A stretch of DNA of 64,000 nt from Pseudomonas viridiflava (GTDB lineage Bacteria; Pseudomonadota; Gammaproteobacteria; Pseudomonadales; Pseudomonadaceae), in assembly GCF_900601905.1 (NCBI RefSeq), contig NZ_UWFA01000259.1, forward strand, positions 276,375 to 340,374, given 5' to 3'. Positions 10,330 to 19,469 of this stretch are shown here, one piece after another. The translations under genes and the position numbers were made by a program. Under the pieces are notes generated by a model, which was not told the DNA's origin, did not search any database, and saw only the letters and a program-made list of their open reading frames with translations. Each line of letters begins with the position of its first letter. Within the stretch, counting starts at the first letter, position 1.

Positions 10330-11040
10330 CTAGTGAGCGGGGCCGAGAAAGGCCAGCCAGCGGCGTTCGGCCAGACGGAACAGGCCGACCAGCAAAAACG
10401 TGATGCACAGATAAATCAGCGCCGCGATGCCGAACGACTGGAACGTCATGAAGGTCGCCGAGTTGGCATCCCGGGCGACCTTGAGGATGTCCGGCACGGT
10501 AGCGGTGAACGCCACGGTGGTCGAGTGCAGCATCAGGATCACTTCGTTGCTGTAGAAAGGCAGCGAGCGGCGCAGCGCCGACGGCATGATCACGTAGGCA
10601 TAAAGCTTCCAGCCGGTCAGCCCGAACGCCTTGGCCGCTTCGACTTCGCCGTGGTTCATGCTGCGAATCGCACCGGCGAAGATTTCCGTGGTGTAGGCGC
10701 AGGTGTTGAGGGCGAAGGCCAAGATCGTGCAGTTCATCGCATCGCGAAAGAACGAGTCGAGCAGCGGCTGGCCACGAACCGCTTCAAGGCTGTAAATGCC
10801 GGTGTAGCAGATCAGCAGCTGGATATAGAGCGGCGTGCCACGAAACAGGTAGGTGTAGAACTGCACAGGCCAGCGTACCCAGAACTTGCGCGATACGCGG
10901 GCGATGGACAACGGGATAGAGACCACAAAGCCAATGGCAATCGAGGCGCTGAGCAGCCACATGGTCATTGCCAGGCCGGTGATGTGCACGCCGTCGCTAT
11001 AAAGGAAGGGGCGCCAGTATTCCTGCAGCAGCTCGATCAT
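10330..11040 (-). CDS. hisM: Amino-acid ABC transporter permease (HisM type)
   Basis: A 236-residue inner-membrane permease with about five hydrophobic segments. The cytoplasmic EAA loop that docks on the ATPase is seen as VEAAKAFGLTGWKLYAYVIMP. It starts inside the stop codon of the upstream permease (4-base ATGA overlap), giving stoichiometric HisQ-HisM type pairing. An N-terminal segment WLLSASIAIGFVVSIPL precedes the conserved FRGTPLYIQL motif of the HisM/HisQ family. Confidence 0.92.
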   Translation of the reverse strand: MIELLQEYWRPFLYSDGVHITGLAMTMWLLSASIAIGFVVSIPLSIARVSRKFWVRWPVQFYTYLFRGTPLYIQLLICYTGIYSLEAVRGQPLLDSFFRDAMNCTILAFALNTCAYTTEIFAGAIRSMNHGEVEAAKAFGLTGWKLYAYVIMPSALRRSLPFYSNEVILMLHSTTVAFTATVPDILKVARDANSATFMTFQSFGIAALIYLCITFLLVGLFRLAERRWLAFLGPAH

Positions 11041-11765
11041 CGCTGAGCCTCCCGGCTGCCTGCGGCGTAGCGCCGTTCAGCCCAACGCAGGGCAATATTG
11101 GATGCGCTGGTAATCAGCAGGTAAATAAAGGCCGCCAGAACCAGGAAGTAAAACAGCTGGTAAGTGCTCTTGCCCGCGTCCTGCGCGGCTTTGACCAGAT
11201 CAGCCAGGCCAATGATCGAGACCAACGCGGTGGCTTTGAGCAGCACTTGCCAGTTGTTGCCGATGCCAGGCAGGGCATAGCGCATCATCTGCGGGAACAC
11301 CACAAAGCGAAAACGCTGACCACGATTGAGGCCATAAGCGGTGGCGGCTTCGACCTGGCCGCGCGGCACGGACAGAATCGCGCCGCGGAAGGTCTCGGTA
11401 AAATACGCCCCATAAATAAAGCCCAGAGTCACAACGCCCGCGCTGAAGGCATCGATTTCGATGTAATCCCAGCCCATGGCATCGGTCAGCTGGCTCAGCC
11501 AGGTTTGCAGGCTGTAAAAGATCAGCAGCATCAGCACCAGATCGGGAACACCCCGGATCAGCGTGGTGTAGAGCTGCGCCGGCACACGCAAAACAGCGGC
11601 GCTCGACAGTTTTGCCCCTGCGCCGATCAGGCCAAGCACGATGCTCAGCAGCAGCGACAGCAGCGATAATTTGATGGTCATCCAGGTGCCTTCAAGCAGC
11701 AGCGGGCCGAAGCCTTTGAGGCTGAAGGAAGAGAGTCCCAGGGTTTGCAGCAATGTTTCGAACAT
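11037..11765 (-). CDS. hisQ: Amino-acid ABC transporter permease (HisQ type)
   Basis: A 242-residue inner-membrane permease, partner of the following gene. The family motif IRGVPDLVLMLLIFYS is near residues 70-85 and the EAA loop is VEAATAYGLNRGQRFRFVVFP. About five transmembrane segments are apparent. An 85-base gap containing an attenuator-like hairpin separates it from the upstream binding-protein gene. This would lower permease expression relative to the binding protein. Confidence 0.92.
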   Translation of the reverse strand: MFETLLQTLGLSSFSLKGFGPLLLEGTWMTIKLSLLSLLLSIVLGLIGAGAKLSSAAVLRVPAQLYTTLIRGVPDLVLMLLIFYSLQTWLSQLTDAMGWDYIEIDAFSAGVVTLGFIYGAYFTETFRGAILSVPRGQVEAATAYGLNRGQRFRFVVFPQMMRYALPGIGNNWQVLLKATALVSIIGLADLVKAAQDAGKSTYQLFYFLVLAAFIYLLITSASNIALRWAERRYAAGSREAQR

Positions 11766-11784
11766 GGGTAAAGCCTTTGACGGT

Positions 11785-11844
11785 CAATAAAACAAAACGC
11801 CCATGGAAATCGGCGCGAGATCATCGCCGAAATCCATGGGCGTC
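11785..11844 (-). terminator. Attenuator-like hairpin between binding protein and permeases
   Basis: Arms ACGCCCATGG (11797-11806) and CCATGGGCGT (11834-11843) form a 10-bp stem that extends through an internal loop to CGGCG/CGCCG. On the minus strand it is followed by TTTTGTTTTATT. It lies directly after the binding-protein stop codon, so partial termination here would favour the periplasmic component. Confidence 0.75.
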
Positions 11845-11850
11845 GGGGTG

Positions 11851-12633
11851 TTATTTACCGCTATACAGATTCAGATCGCCAAAATGCTTTTTCTGGATCT
11901 CGGCGTATTTGCCGTCGTCGTGTAACGCTTTGATACCTTTATCCAGCAGTGCCTTGAGCTCTTTGTTACCTTTCGCGATACCGATAGCGGTTTTCGACGG
12001 TAACAGTTCGCTGTCCACTGGCTCGCTGACTTCGTAGTCTGCGCCTTGTGGCGACTTCAGGAAGCCCAGTTCGGCCTGCAGCATGTCCTGAATGGAGGCG
12101 TCCAGACGGCCGGAAGTCAGGTCAGCGTAAACCTGATCCTGGTTGGCGTAGGCCTGGGTTTTAACCCCAGCCTTGTCCAGCACGGCCTTGGCGTAGGCTT
12201 CCTGAATGGTGCCTTGCTCGTAGCCAACGGTTTTGCCTTTCAGGCTGGCCGGGTCTGCGGTCAGGCCTGCACCTTTCTTGAACACCAGCGAAGTCGGGCC
12301 GGAGAACAACTCGTTGGAGAAGTCGATGACTTTCTCGCGAGCCGGTGTCACGGTCATCGACGAGATCACGCCGTCGAATTTGCGGGCTTTCAGGCCAGGA
12401 ATCATGCCGTCGAAGTCGCTTTCGACCCATTTGCATTTAACTTTCAGCTCGGCGCAGATAGCGTTGCCCAGGTCGATGTCGAAGCCTACCAGGCTGCCGT
12501 CAGCGGCTTTTGATTCGAAAGGTGCATAAGAAGGATCGACGCCAAAGCGCAGTTCCTTGTATTCCTTGGCCATTGCATTGCCTGCGGCTAGACAAACAGC
12601 CAATGCAGAAAGGGTCAGCCATGCTTTTTTCAT
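11851..12633 (-). CDS. Periplasmic amino-acid-binding protein (HisJ/ArgT-like)
   Basis: A 260-residue class II solute-binding protein. The signal peptide is clear (MKKAWLTLSALAVCLAAG, cleavage after AMA at about 22). The mature protein opens KEYKELRFGVDPSYAPFESK and carries the HisJ/ArgT-type cysteine pair in AICAELKVKCKW, the ligand-binding SSMTVTPAR segment and KTVGYEQGTIQEAYA. It resembles HisJ/ArgT (Lys/Arg/Orn/His) at least as much as AotJ. AAGGA lies 8-9 bases before the ATG. It is the first gene of the transporter operon. No argR follows the operon, unlike the aot locus of P. aeruginosa. Confidence 0.92.
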   Translation of the reverse strand: MKKAWLTLSALAVCLAAGNAMAKEYKELRFGVDPSYAPFESKAADGSLVGFDIDLGNAICAELKVKCKWVESDFDGMIPGLKARKFDGVISSMTVTPAREKVIDFSNELFSGPTSLVFKKGAGLTADPASLKGKTVGYEQGTIQEAYAKAVLDKAGVKTQAYANQDQVYADLTSGRLDASIQDMLQAELGFLKSPQGADYEVSEPVDSELLPSKTAIGIAKGNKELKALLDKGIKALHDDGKYAEIQKKHFGDLNLYSGK

Positions 12634-12803
12634 CGTTCAGTCCTTAAAACCAAATTGAGCGTTGGGAACACGCGAGGCTTGCTACCGGCGGGTGCCAGAC
12701 CACAGAAGATAGCAAGTTCCGAACCAAAGATACGAACGTGCGTTTTAAATGTACGGAGTTGTCGCAATGCTGACTGCTACGGTTGTGCCAGTACTTTGCT
12801 TAT

Positions 12804-12890
12804 GCGGGAGCGGCGCTTGCCCGCGATAAGGTTTAGGTGCTCGGCCTGCTTTACGGGGTCGGCCTTATCGCGGGCACGCACCGCTTCCAA
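12804..12890. repeat. REPIN (GCGGGAGCGG type) upstream of the transporter operon
   Basis: Left arm 12804-12830 (GCGGGAGCGGCGCTTGCCCG) and inverted arm about 12862-12884 (CCTTATCGCGGGCACGCACC) in the 316-base gap between the binding-protein gene and the ligase gene. The stretch 12634-12800 should carry the transporter promoter. No other gene is seen in the gap. Confidence 0.8.
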
Positions 12891-12949
12891 ATGGAGTTCG
12901 CTCCAACAAGGTGCGCAGATTTTCTCTAGCCCTAAAAAAGTGCGGAATC

Positions 12950-14656
12950 CTACCCCAACAGGTCCTGCAACGTCGACAAACTATCGGCCTCGGCCACTGG
13001 TTTGTCCTGACGCCAGCGCAGCATCCGCGGGAAGCGCACGGCAATGCCACTCTTGTGGCGCTTTGACAGGGCAATGCCTTCGAAGCCCAGTTCAAAGACC
13101 AGGGTGGGCGTCACGCTGCTGACCGGGCCGAATTTTTCGACGGTGGTCTTGCGCACGATGGCGTCGACCTTGCGCATTTCTTCGTCAGTCAGTCCGGAGT
13201 AGGCCTTGGCGAAGGGCACCAGCGTGCGCTGGCTGGATTCCGGCGGGCCGTCCCAGACCGCGAAGGTGTAGTCGCTGTACAGACTGGCGCGCCGACCATG
13301 CCCGCGCTGCGCGTAAATCAACACCGCATCGACGCTGAACGGGTCGACTTTCCACTTCCACCAGACGCCCATGTCCTTGGTGCGCCCCACGCCATACAGC
13401 GCGTCTCTGGCCTTGAGCATCATGCCTTCGACGCCCAGGCTGCGAGAGGCTTCGCGTTGCTGGCTCAAGTCCAGCCAGTCCCTCGCGCTGATCACTGGCG
13501 ACGTCAACAGCACCGGGCTTTGCGCCTCGGCGATCAGCGTGTCCAGTTGCGCACGGCGTTCCTGCTGCGCTCGGCTGCGCCAGTCGTGGCCCTGCCATTC
13601 CAGCAGGTCGTAGGCCAGCATCACCACGGGCACGTCTTCGAGGATTTTCTTGCCCAGGGTTTTGCGCCCGATGCGTTGCTGGAGCAGGGCGAAGGGCTGA
13701 ACCGAGGGTGCGGATGGCTCAGCGCCTTGAGTGTCGAGCTCGAACGCTTCGCCTTCCGGCGCGCTTGACTCGGGTGCCTTCCAGACCACGATTTCGCCAT
13801 CGATCACCGTGCCGTCCGGCAGGTTATGGACCAGGCTATGCAGTTCGGGGAAGCGGTCTGTGACCAGCTCCTCGCCTCGGGACCAGATCCACACGCGGCC
13901 GTCACGTTTGACCAGTTGGGCGCGAATGCCGTCCCACTTCCATTCGACCTGCCAGTTATCCACAGGCCCGAGCAGGATTTCGAATTGATCCACCGGTTGC
14001 TGCAGGGCATGAGCCAGGAAAAACGGATAAGGCTGACCGCCACGCTGAGCGTGTTCGTCTGCGGATTGCGCCGCGATCAGCTTCTGAAACCCTGCTGCCG
14101 TCGGCCGGTTGGACAAGTCTGTGTAACCCACCAGACGTTGCGCCACGCGCTTGCTGTCGATGTCCGCCAGCGCTGCGAGGGCGCGGGTGACCAGCAGTTT
14201 CGAAACGCCCACCCGAAAGCTGCCGGTGATCAGCTTGATGCAGACCATCAGACTGATGCGGTCCAGTTGTGCCCAGAAGGTCGGCAGGCGTTCGGCCAGT
14301 TCCTCCGGTGGCAAGCCGCGCAAGGGCAGAAGCTTTTCTTCCATCCAGGTGGCCAGACCCTGATCGGAACTGTGCACCGCTTCGGGCAACAGCAGGGACA
14401 GGGTTTCGGCCAGGTCGCCCACCGCTTGATAGCTCTCTTCGAACAGCCATTCCGGCAAATTGCCCAGCGTCATGGCCTGTTCGCGCAGCAGTTTGGTGGG
14501 CACTAGCTGGCGAGGTCGGCCACCGGCAAGAAAGTACACCGCCCAGGCGGCATCTGCTGCCGGGACGCTGGCGAAGTAATCGCGCATGGCGCTGAGTTTG
14601 GCATTGCTGGAGGTGGTGGCGTCGAGCCGTGAATACAGTTCGGCAAAAGCTTTCAT
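12950..14656 (-). CDS. Ligase-associated ATP-dependent DNA ligase
   Basis: A 568-residue ATP-dependent ligase. The nucleotidyl-accepting lysine is Lys240 in motif I (EWKWDGIRAQ). Motif III (VIDGEIVVW), motif IV (LGVEGMMLKARD) and motif V (WWKWKVDP) follow, then the C-terminal OB-fold. The N-terminal ~200 residues form the DNA-binding domain seen in LigB/LigC-like bacterial and archaeal ligases. There is no LigD polymerase or phosphoesterase module and no signal peptide. Its ATG overlaps the exonuclease stop by 4 bases. It belongs with the pdeM/helicase pair but is separated from it here by 4.7 kb containing a transporter operon. Confidence 0.93.
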   Translation of the reverse strand: MKAFAELYSRLDATTSSNAKLSAMRDYFASVPAADAAWAVYFLAGGRPRQLVPTKLLREQAMTLGNLPEWLFEESYQAVGDLAETLSLLLPEAVHSSDQGLATWMEEKLLPLRGLPPEELAERLPTFWAQLDRISLMVCIKLITGSFRVGVSKLLVTRALAALADIDSKRVAQRLVGYTDLSNRPTAAGFQKLIAAQSADEHAQRGGQPYPFFLAHALQQPVDQFEILLGPVDNWQVEWKWDGIRAQLVKRDGRVWIWSRGEELVTDRFPELHSLVHNLPDGTVIDGEIVVWKAPESSAPEGEAFELDTQGAEPSAPSVQPFALLQQRIGRKTLGKKILEDVPVVMLAYDLLEWQGHDWRSRAQQERRAQLDTLIAEAQSPVLLTSPVISARDWLDLSQQREASRSLGVEGMMLKARDALYGVGRTKDMGVWWKWKVDPFSVDAVLIYAQRGHGRRASLYSDYTFAVWDGPPESSQRTLVPFAKAYSGLTDEEMRKVDAIVRKTTVEKFGPVSSVTPTLVFELGFEGIALSKRHKSGIAVRFPRMLRWRQDKPVAEADSLSTLQDLLG

Positions 14657-15693
14657 GCCGGGGCCTCGGTGGCTTCAGCGGGTTTGGCGTCGGTAGCAGC
14701 CGAGTCATCTTCGTCGCCGTATTCGGTGACGAAGCCCTGGGCGTCCAGGCCGGATTCGCGCAGGTAGCGCACCAGCACTGCCACCGAACCGTGGGTGACC
14801 ATGACCCGCTCGGCGCCGGTTTGCTCGATGGCCCAGAGCAGGCCGGGCCAGTCGGCGTGATCGGAAAGCACAAAGCCACGATCCACACCGCGCCGCCTGC
14901 GAGTGCCGCGCAGCATCATCCAGCCGCTGGCGAAGGCGTCGCTGAATTCCCCGAAGCGCTTCATCCAGGTGCTGCCGCCTGCAGAGGGTGGAGCCAGAAT
15001 CAAGGCCTGGCGCAGCGCCGGGTCGGTCTTCTTGAAGTCGCCCGCGTAGAGGGTTTCAGGGATTCGTACTCCCGCTTCGCGGTACACGCGGTTCAGTGGC
15101 TCGACCGCGCCATGCACCAGAATGGGCCCGATCTGCGGGTCGATACCGTGCAGGATCCGCTGCGCCTTGCCGAACGAGTAGGCGAACAACACGCTGGCCT
15201 TGCCAGCTGCCGCATTGGCCCGCCACCAGTCGTTGATCCCGGCAAAGATCTCCGACTGCGGCTGCCAGCGATAGATCGGCAGGCCAAAGGTCGATTCGGT
15301 AATGAAGGTATGGCACCGCACCGGTTCGAACGGTGCGCAGGTGCCATCAGGCTCGACTTTGTAATCCCCTGATGCCACCCAGACTTCACCCTTGTATTCG
15401 AGCCGCACCTGCGCCGAGCCTAAAACATGGCCTGCCGGGTGCAAGCTCAGTTTGACGCCGTGATGCAGCAGGGTTTCGCCGTATTCCAGGGTCTGCAGGT
15501 TGATGTCCTGGCCGAGTCGGGAACGAAGAATGCCTTCACCCGGCGCTGCCGCCAGATAGTGTTCGTTGCCGGTACGCGCATGATCGCCATGCCCATGGGT
15601 GATCACCGAGCGTTCCACCGGGCGCCAGGGATCAATGTAAAAATCCCCGGGCGGGCAATACAAACCTTCGGGACGCGCGATAACAAGATCCAT
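14653..15693 (-). CDS. Ligase-associated DNA exonuclease (metallo-beta-lactamase fold)
   Basis: A 346-residue metallo-beta-lactamase/beta-CASP-like nuclease. The zinc signature is HGHGDHA (about 33-39). Further ligands are the His in HPAGHVLGSAQ, the Asp in ASGDYK, and the C-terminal LSDHADW and THGS. The family (SNM1/Artemis-like) trims DNA ends. Here it is co-transcribed with the ATP-dependent ligase (ATGA overlap). The last ~20 residues (Asp/Ala/Glu-rich) look disordered. No good Shine-Dalgarno sequence precedes the ATG, although the family N-terminus fits this start. Confidence 0.92.
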   Translation of the reverse strand: MDLVIARPEGLYCPPGDFYIDPWRPVERSVITHGHGDHARTGNEHYLAAAPGEGILRSRLGQDINLQTLEYGETLLHHGVKLSLHPAGHVLGSAQVRLEYKGEVWVASGDYKVEPDGTCAPFEPVRCHTFITESTFGLPIYRWQPQSEIFAGINDWWRANAAAGKASVLFAYSFGKAQRILHGIDPQIGPILVHGAVEPLNRVYREAGVRIPETLYAGDFKKTDPALRQALILAPPSAGGSTWMKRFGEFSDAFASGWMMLRGTRRRRGVDRGFVLSDHADWPGLLWAIEQTGAERVMVTHGSVAVLVRYLRESGLDAQGFVTEYGDEDDSAATDAKPAEATEAPA

Positions 15694-15783
15694 GGAATGA
15701 CCAACTGGAGGGGCTTGTTAGTTATGAGGCGAGGCGGTGGAGGAAGTTCGAAGAACCTTGCGCGCGGAGCGGTTGAACTAACC

Positions 15784-15876
15784 TGTGGGACCGGCTTTAG
15801 CCGGGAAGGCTGCATTCCTGACACACCCTATGCACAGGATGGACTTGCCTCTTCCCGGCTAAAGCCGGTCCCACGG
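15784..15876. repeat. REPIN (GTGGGACCGGC type)
   Basis: Arms 15784-15808 (TGTGGGACCGGCTTTAGCCG) and 15851-15876 in inverted orientation. It lies between quiP and the exonuclease gene, both on the minus strand. It directly follows the quiP stop in genome order on the promoter side of nothing else. Confidence 0.9.
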
Positions 15877-15893
15877 ATTTGTTTCAGAAGGGA

Positions 15894-18359
15894 TTACTTC
15901 CCCGGCACCAGCGTCAATCGCTTGTTGCCGTAACCACGTTCAAAATTCTGCGGCTGCAGCGGGATCGACTGGTATTGGGCCTTGAGCCATGGCTCGCTGC
16001 TGTTGGTGTAGTACGGGCTGGCCGGGTTGCCGGACTGGCCGATGTTGGTGATGCCGAGCATCGGTTCGGTCTGGCCGAAATCGACGATCATGCGCAGGCT
16101 CGGGACGACCGGGCTGTCGAAGGTCTGCCCCCAAGGCGAAGCCGAGATATTCAGGGTGCTGTGATCGCCACCGATTGCCGTCGGCCTGCGATTGAAGTCA
16201 TTGGCCGCAAATTCAGAGCCTTGAGTGGTCGCACGATGCAGCTTGCCCCACTGCCAGGCCTTGTGATCGGCGCCCAGCTGGCTGTCCCCGGCCGTAATGG
16301 CGGCCGCCAGGCTACGGGCCAGAATCGCCGGTTTGTCTTCTTTTTGTGGCGTAGCGACGTCGTCCCAATACGGGCTGTCTTCACGCCCCAACAGGTGGTC
16401 AGCCTGCGCGGAATACGACAGGCTGGCGTTCTGCACCAGGGCTTTCCAGGCCGCAGAGGTTTGCGGGCCCAGTTCGTCGAGGAAGACCTGCTTGGCGCTT
16501 TCCTGCAAGAACAGCTCGTACAGCGCGGCATCGGCAGAGTTCGCGGCCAGCTTGCCGTCAAATGCCATCAACCGCGTAATCGCTTCCCGAGCCTTGCTGC
16601 GCTCTGCTTCCGGCAGGGCATCAATCGCCTGCTTCAGGGGTTTGACCATGCCGGGCGCTTCAAACATCTTGCGCAGCTTGGCGGCAAAAGTCGTGGTCTG
16701 GTCGTACTGCATGGCGATCACGCTGCGGCTGTCCTGCTTGCCGCTGTTGGCCAGCTCGGCAATACGCTCGGCGCGTTCCGGAGTCTTCCATGAGTTGGAC
16801 AGTTGCATGCCATAACCCTTGGCGAAAGTGCGCTGGTTGGCGGTGCCGATCCAGCCTTGCTGCGGGTCCTGGTCATAGGGGTGCAGCATCGAATCGGCGA
16901 AACCGTCCCAGTCGTAACGGCTTTCCCAGCCCGGAGAGGGCAGCAGGCCTAGGCCTTCACGACGATTGGGGAAGCGTCCGGTCACTTGCCAGCCGATATT
17001 CGAAGCGTCGGCAAATACCATGTTCAAGGTAATGGCGCGGATTTCGCGGCTGGCGTCGAAGGCTTTTTCCACAGTTGGCGCACGCGACAGGTCAAAGAAC
17101 GCGTCCAGGCTCTTGTCATCCTTGAAGCTCGGCGTCTGCAGCGCGACGCCCAGGCCGTTGTTCAGCGGGCCTACGCCCAGGTTGCTGTTGAGCAATGGCC
17201 CGTGACGGGTTTCGAAAACCGTTTCGCGGACCGGACGGCCGCCTTTGACGATAAAGGTTTCGTCGTGGGCTGCTGCGGGCAACCACTTGCCGTCAGCGAG
17301 AAACATCAGGCGGTTGTTCTCGCGCTTGAGCTTTTCCAGGAACAGGTCCTGATTGTCGCCCATGGCCGAAGACATCGACCACGCCAGCTTGCCATTGAAA
17401 CCGTTCAGCACCAGCGGCAGGCCGGCAATGGTCGCGCCCGAGGCTTGATATTTCGGTGCGCGAACCTGGACGAAACTCCAGGCCGAGTTCAACCCGGCAG
17501 GCAGCTGCAGGTCGCTGGCCAGCAGGCTTCGGCCCGTACGGCTGCGCTGCGGGGCAATGGCCCAGTTGCTGGAGGCAGCGATGCCCAGCATGTTCAGATC
17601 AGTCAATTGCAGGGCGACTTTGTTCAGCTCGCCAAGGCCAGGTACCTGCCCGCCCAGGTTCAAGCCTTTGAGTTTTTCGGCTTCGGCAAAGGGCAGTTCT
17701 TCGTCCGGGTAGGTCGGTATCAGCCAGGCCAGCTTGTCGACCCCGACTTTCTGGGCGAGCACCAGCGATGAAAGTTCTTCCTGAAGATTCACCGACTGGC
17801 TGAAGTTCAGCAGGGCGAAAATCAGTGCCGAGTCTTCCGGCTTCCAGTAATCCGGACGATAGCCGGAGCTGGCCAGATCCGCTGGCAGTTTGTCGCGATA
17901 GCGGAATATCCAGGCGTTGACGCCTCGGGCATAGACTTCAAAGAACCGTTGCAGGCGTGGCGACGACGCGTTGTACAACTCGCTGGCGCTTTTTTTCAGG
18001 TTCGCCGAACGCATCAGGCGGTCGATATCCAGCGCATTGGCCCCCGCCATTTCCGACAGCCGGCCCTGCGCCAGCAGGCGCATGGTCAGCATTTGCGTGA
18101 TGCGATCGCTGGCATGCACATAACCCAGGGTAAACAGGGCGTCGTGAAACGTGCTGCTTTCAATCAGCGGCATGCCCAGATTGTTGCGCCGCAGCGAGAC
18201 ATTCTGTGCCAGGCCCTTGACGGCAACCGTGCCGGAGGTTGGCAGCAATGTATCCGGATCGCCCCCGCTGATCTGGCAACCGGCAAGGCTCAGCAAACCC
18301 GCCGTGGCGGCGACAACACCGAACCGGGGTACGACTCTGAAACGGGCTGGCGAGGCCAT
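15894..18359 (-). CDS. quiP: Acyl-homoserine-lactone acylase QuiP (Ntn hydrolase)
   Basis: An 821-residue penicillin-acylase-family precursor that would hydrolyse the amide of long-chain acyl-homoserine lactones. The N-terminus has a hydrophobic segment ending in a lipobox-like LAGC (Cys28), so the protein is exported and possibly lipid-anchored. The alpha chain (about 30-260) includes [20 protein letters not shown]. Self-cleavage is expected before Ser264 of the SNWAIAP motif, the N-terminal nucleophile of the beta chain. Overall it closely resembles P. aeruginosa QuiP (PA1032), and the genes that follow it (GST, YchJ, OmpA-like, dinG) match that locus too. AHL specificity is inferred from that similarity. 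Confidence 0.9.
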   Translation of the reverse strand: MASPARFRVVPRFGVVAATAGLLSLAGCQISGGDPDTLLPTSGTVAVKGLAQNVSLRRNNLGMPLIESSTFHDALFTLGYVHASDRITQMLTMRLLAQGRLSEMAGANALDIDRLMRSANLKKSASELYNASSPRLQRFFEVYARGVNAWIFRYRDKLPADLASSGYRPDYWKPEDSALIFALLNFSQSVNLQEELSSLVLAQKVGVDKLAWLIPTYPDEELPFAEAEKLKGLNLGGQVPGLGELNKVALQLTDLNMLGIAASSNWAIAPQRSRTGRSLLASDLQLPAGLNSAWSFVQVRAPKYQASGATIAGLPLVLNGFNGKLAWSMSSAMGDNQDLFLEKLKRENNRLMFLADGKWLPAAAHDETFIVKGGRPVRETVFETRHGPLLNSNLGVGPLNNGLGVALQTPSFKDDKSLDAFFDLSRAPTVEKAFDASREIRAITLNMVFADASNIGWQVTGRFPNRREGLGLLPSPGWESRYDWDGFADSMLHPYDQDPQQGWIGTANQRTFAKGYGMQLSNSWKTPERAERIAELANSGKQDSRSVIAMQYDQTTTFAAKLRKMFEAPGMVKPLKQAIDALPEAERSKAREAITRLMAFDGKLAANSADAALYELFLQESAKQVFLDELGPQTSAAWKALVQNASLSYSAQADHLLGREDSPYWDDVATPQKEDKPAILARSLAAAITAGDSQLGADHKAWQWGKLHRATTQGSEFAANDFNRRPTAIGGDHSTLNISASPWGQTFDSPVVPSLRMIVDFGQTEPMLGITNIGQSGNPASPYYTNSSEPWLKAQYQSIPLQPQNFERGYGNKRLTLVPGK

Positions 18360-18527
18360 GGGCGAAGCTCCTGCGGGGGTGGCGTATAAAAGGCGCTACG
18401 TTAGAGAGCGCGCAGGCACGGCGCAAGCGGGGAGGGTGAGTTTATTTCAGGATTTTTCAGTCGGGCAGAAACCGTTGGCGCGCATTCCTATGGTGGATTC
18501 TAAGACTGCCCACAAACTGAAGTACGA

Positions 18528-18632
18528 CGTGGGACCGGCTTTAGCCGGGAAGGCGGCATTTCAGACGATCGATACGGCATGGATGTACTGGCTCTTCCCG
18601 GTTAACGCTACCCGGCCGAAGCCGGTCCCACG
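18528..18632. repeat. REPIN (GTGGGACCGGC type) with an interrupted right arm
   Basis: Left arm 18528-18552 is standard (CGTGGGACCGGCTTTAGCCG). The right arm at about 18593-18632 has an extra ~12-base segment between CTTCCCGG and CCGAAGCCGGTCCCACG. It lies between the GST and quiP genes, and nothing else is apparent in this 292-base gap. Confidence 0.85.
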
Positions 18633-18651
18633 TCGTTACATCCGATAATGC

Positions 18652-19296
18652 TTATGCCTTCGCAGGATTTACCCGCTCAACCAGTGCATAGGCGTGCTTG
18701 GTCGCATCACGGTTGGTGACGGCGTCGAACCAGCGCTTGAGGTGCGGGTAGTCGTCCAGGTTTTGTTCCTGCCAGCTGTGGCGCGCAATCCATGGATAAA
18801 TCGACATGTCGGCGATGCTGTACTCACTGCCCGCGACAAACTCGCGATCCGCCAGACGCTTGTCCAGCACGCCATACAACCGCGTGGTTTCATCGACATA
18901 GCGCTTGATCGCGTAGGGGATCTTTTCCTGGGCGAAGCGGTTGAAGTGGTGATTCTGCCCGGCCATCGGCCCCAGCCCACCCATTTGCCAGAACAGCCAT
19001 TGCAACGCTTCCTGGCGCCCGCGCAAATCCTGGGGGATGAATCGGCCGGTTTTCTCTGCGAGATACAGCAGGATCGCGCCTGACTCGAACAAGCTGATCG
19101 GCTCACCGCCATCGGCAGGCTCGTGGTCAACGATGGCCGGGATGCGGTTGTTGGGGGATATTTTCAGGAATTCGGGTTTGAACTGATCGTTCTGACCGAT
19201 ATTGACCGGGAAGATCCTGTAGGCCAGGCCAGCTTCTTCCAGGAACAGCGAAACTTTGTGGCCGTTGGGGGTGGTCCAGTAGTGCAGATCGATCAT
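18652..19296 (-). CDS. yfcG: Glutathione S-transferase family protein (YfcG/Nu-class)
   Basis: A 214-residue thiol-dependent protein with an N-terminal thioredoxin fold (1-80) and an all-helical C-terminal domain. The active-site region IDLHYWTTPNGHKVSLFLEE and the glutathione-binding SLFESGAILLYLAEK match the Nu-class/YfcG group, which act as disulfide-bond reductases using Thr/Asn rather than a catalytic Cys. The helical part contains WLFWQMGGLGPMAGQNHHF, characteristic of the group. It stands next to quiP, as PA1033 does in P. aeruginosa. Confidence 0.88.
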   Translation of the reverse strand: MIDLHYWTTPNGHKVSLFLEEAGLAYRIFPVNIGQNDQFKPEFLKISPNNRIPAIVDHEPADGGEPISLFESGAILLYLAEKTGRFIPQDLRGRQEALQWLFWQMGGLGPMAGQNHHFNRFAQEKIPYAIKRYVDETTRLYGVLDKRLADREFVAGSEYSIADMSIYPWIARHSWQEQNLDDYPHLKRWFDAVTNRDATKHAYALVERVNPAKA

Positions 19297-19426
19297 TGCA
19301 GGCTCCGGTTAGTGGCACAGAGTTATCGGTAGGTTTTGTATTCCAGGTACCAACGCCTTCGCGGGCAAGCCTCGCTTGGACAGACCAGCGCCTGTTTTAC
19401 TCCGGTGAGCCTTGCCACCACAAATG

Positions 19427-19453
19427 AAAACGGCCTGCAATGCAGGCCGTTTT
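19427..19453 (-). terminator. Bidirectional hairpin terminator after the SEC-C gene
   Basis: Near-perfect palindrome: AAAACGGCCTGCA, one base, TGCAGGCCGTTTT. It lies 17 bases past the stop of the His-rich SEC-C gene and can act in both directions because A and T runs flank the stem. Confidence 0.85.
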
Positions 19454-19469
19454 CCAATACCCGGGCGAT

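Noticed and set aside
12634..12949. Search for a tRNA or attachment site near the transporter operon as proof of an island
   Set aside because: No tRNA-like sequence, direct repeat or integrase was found. The insertion idea rests only on gene order and flanking REPINs.
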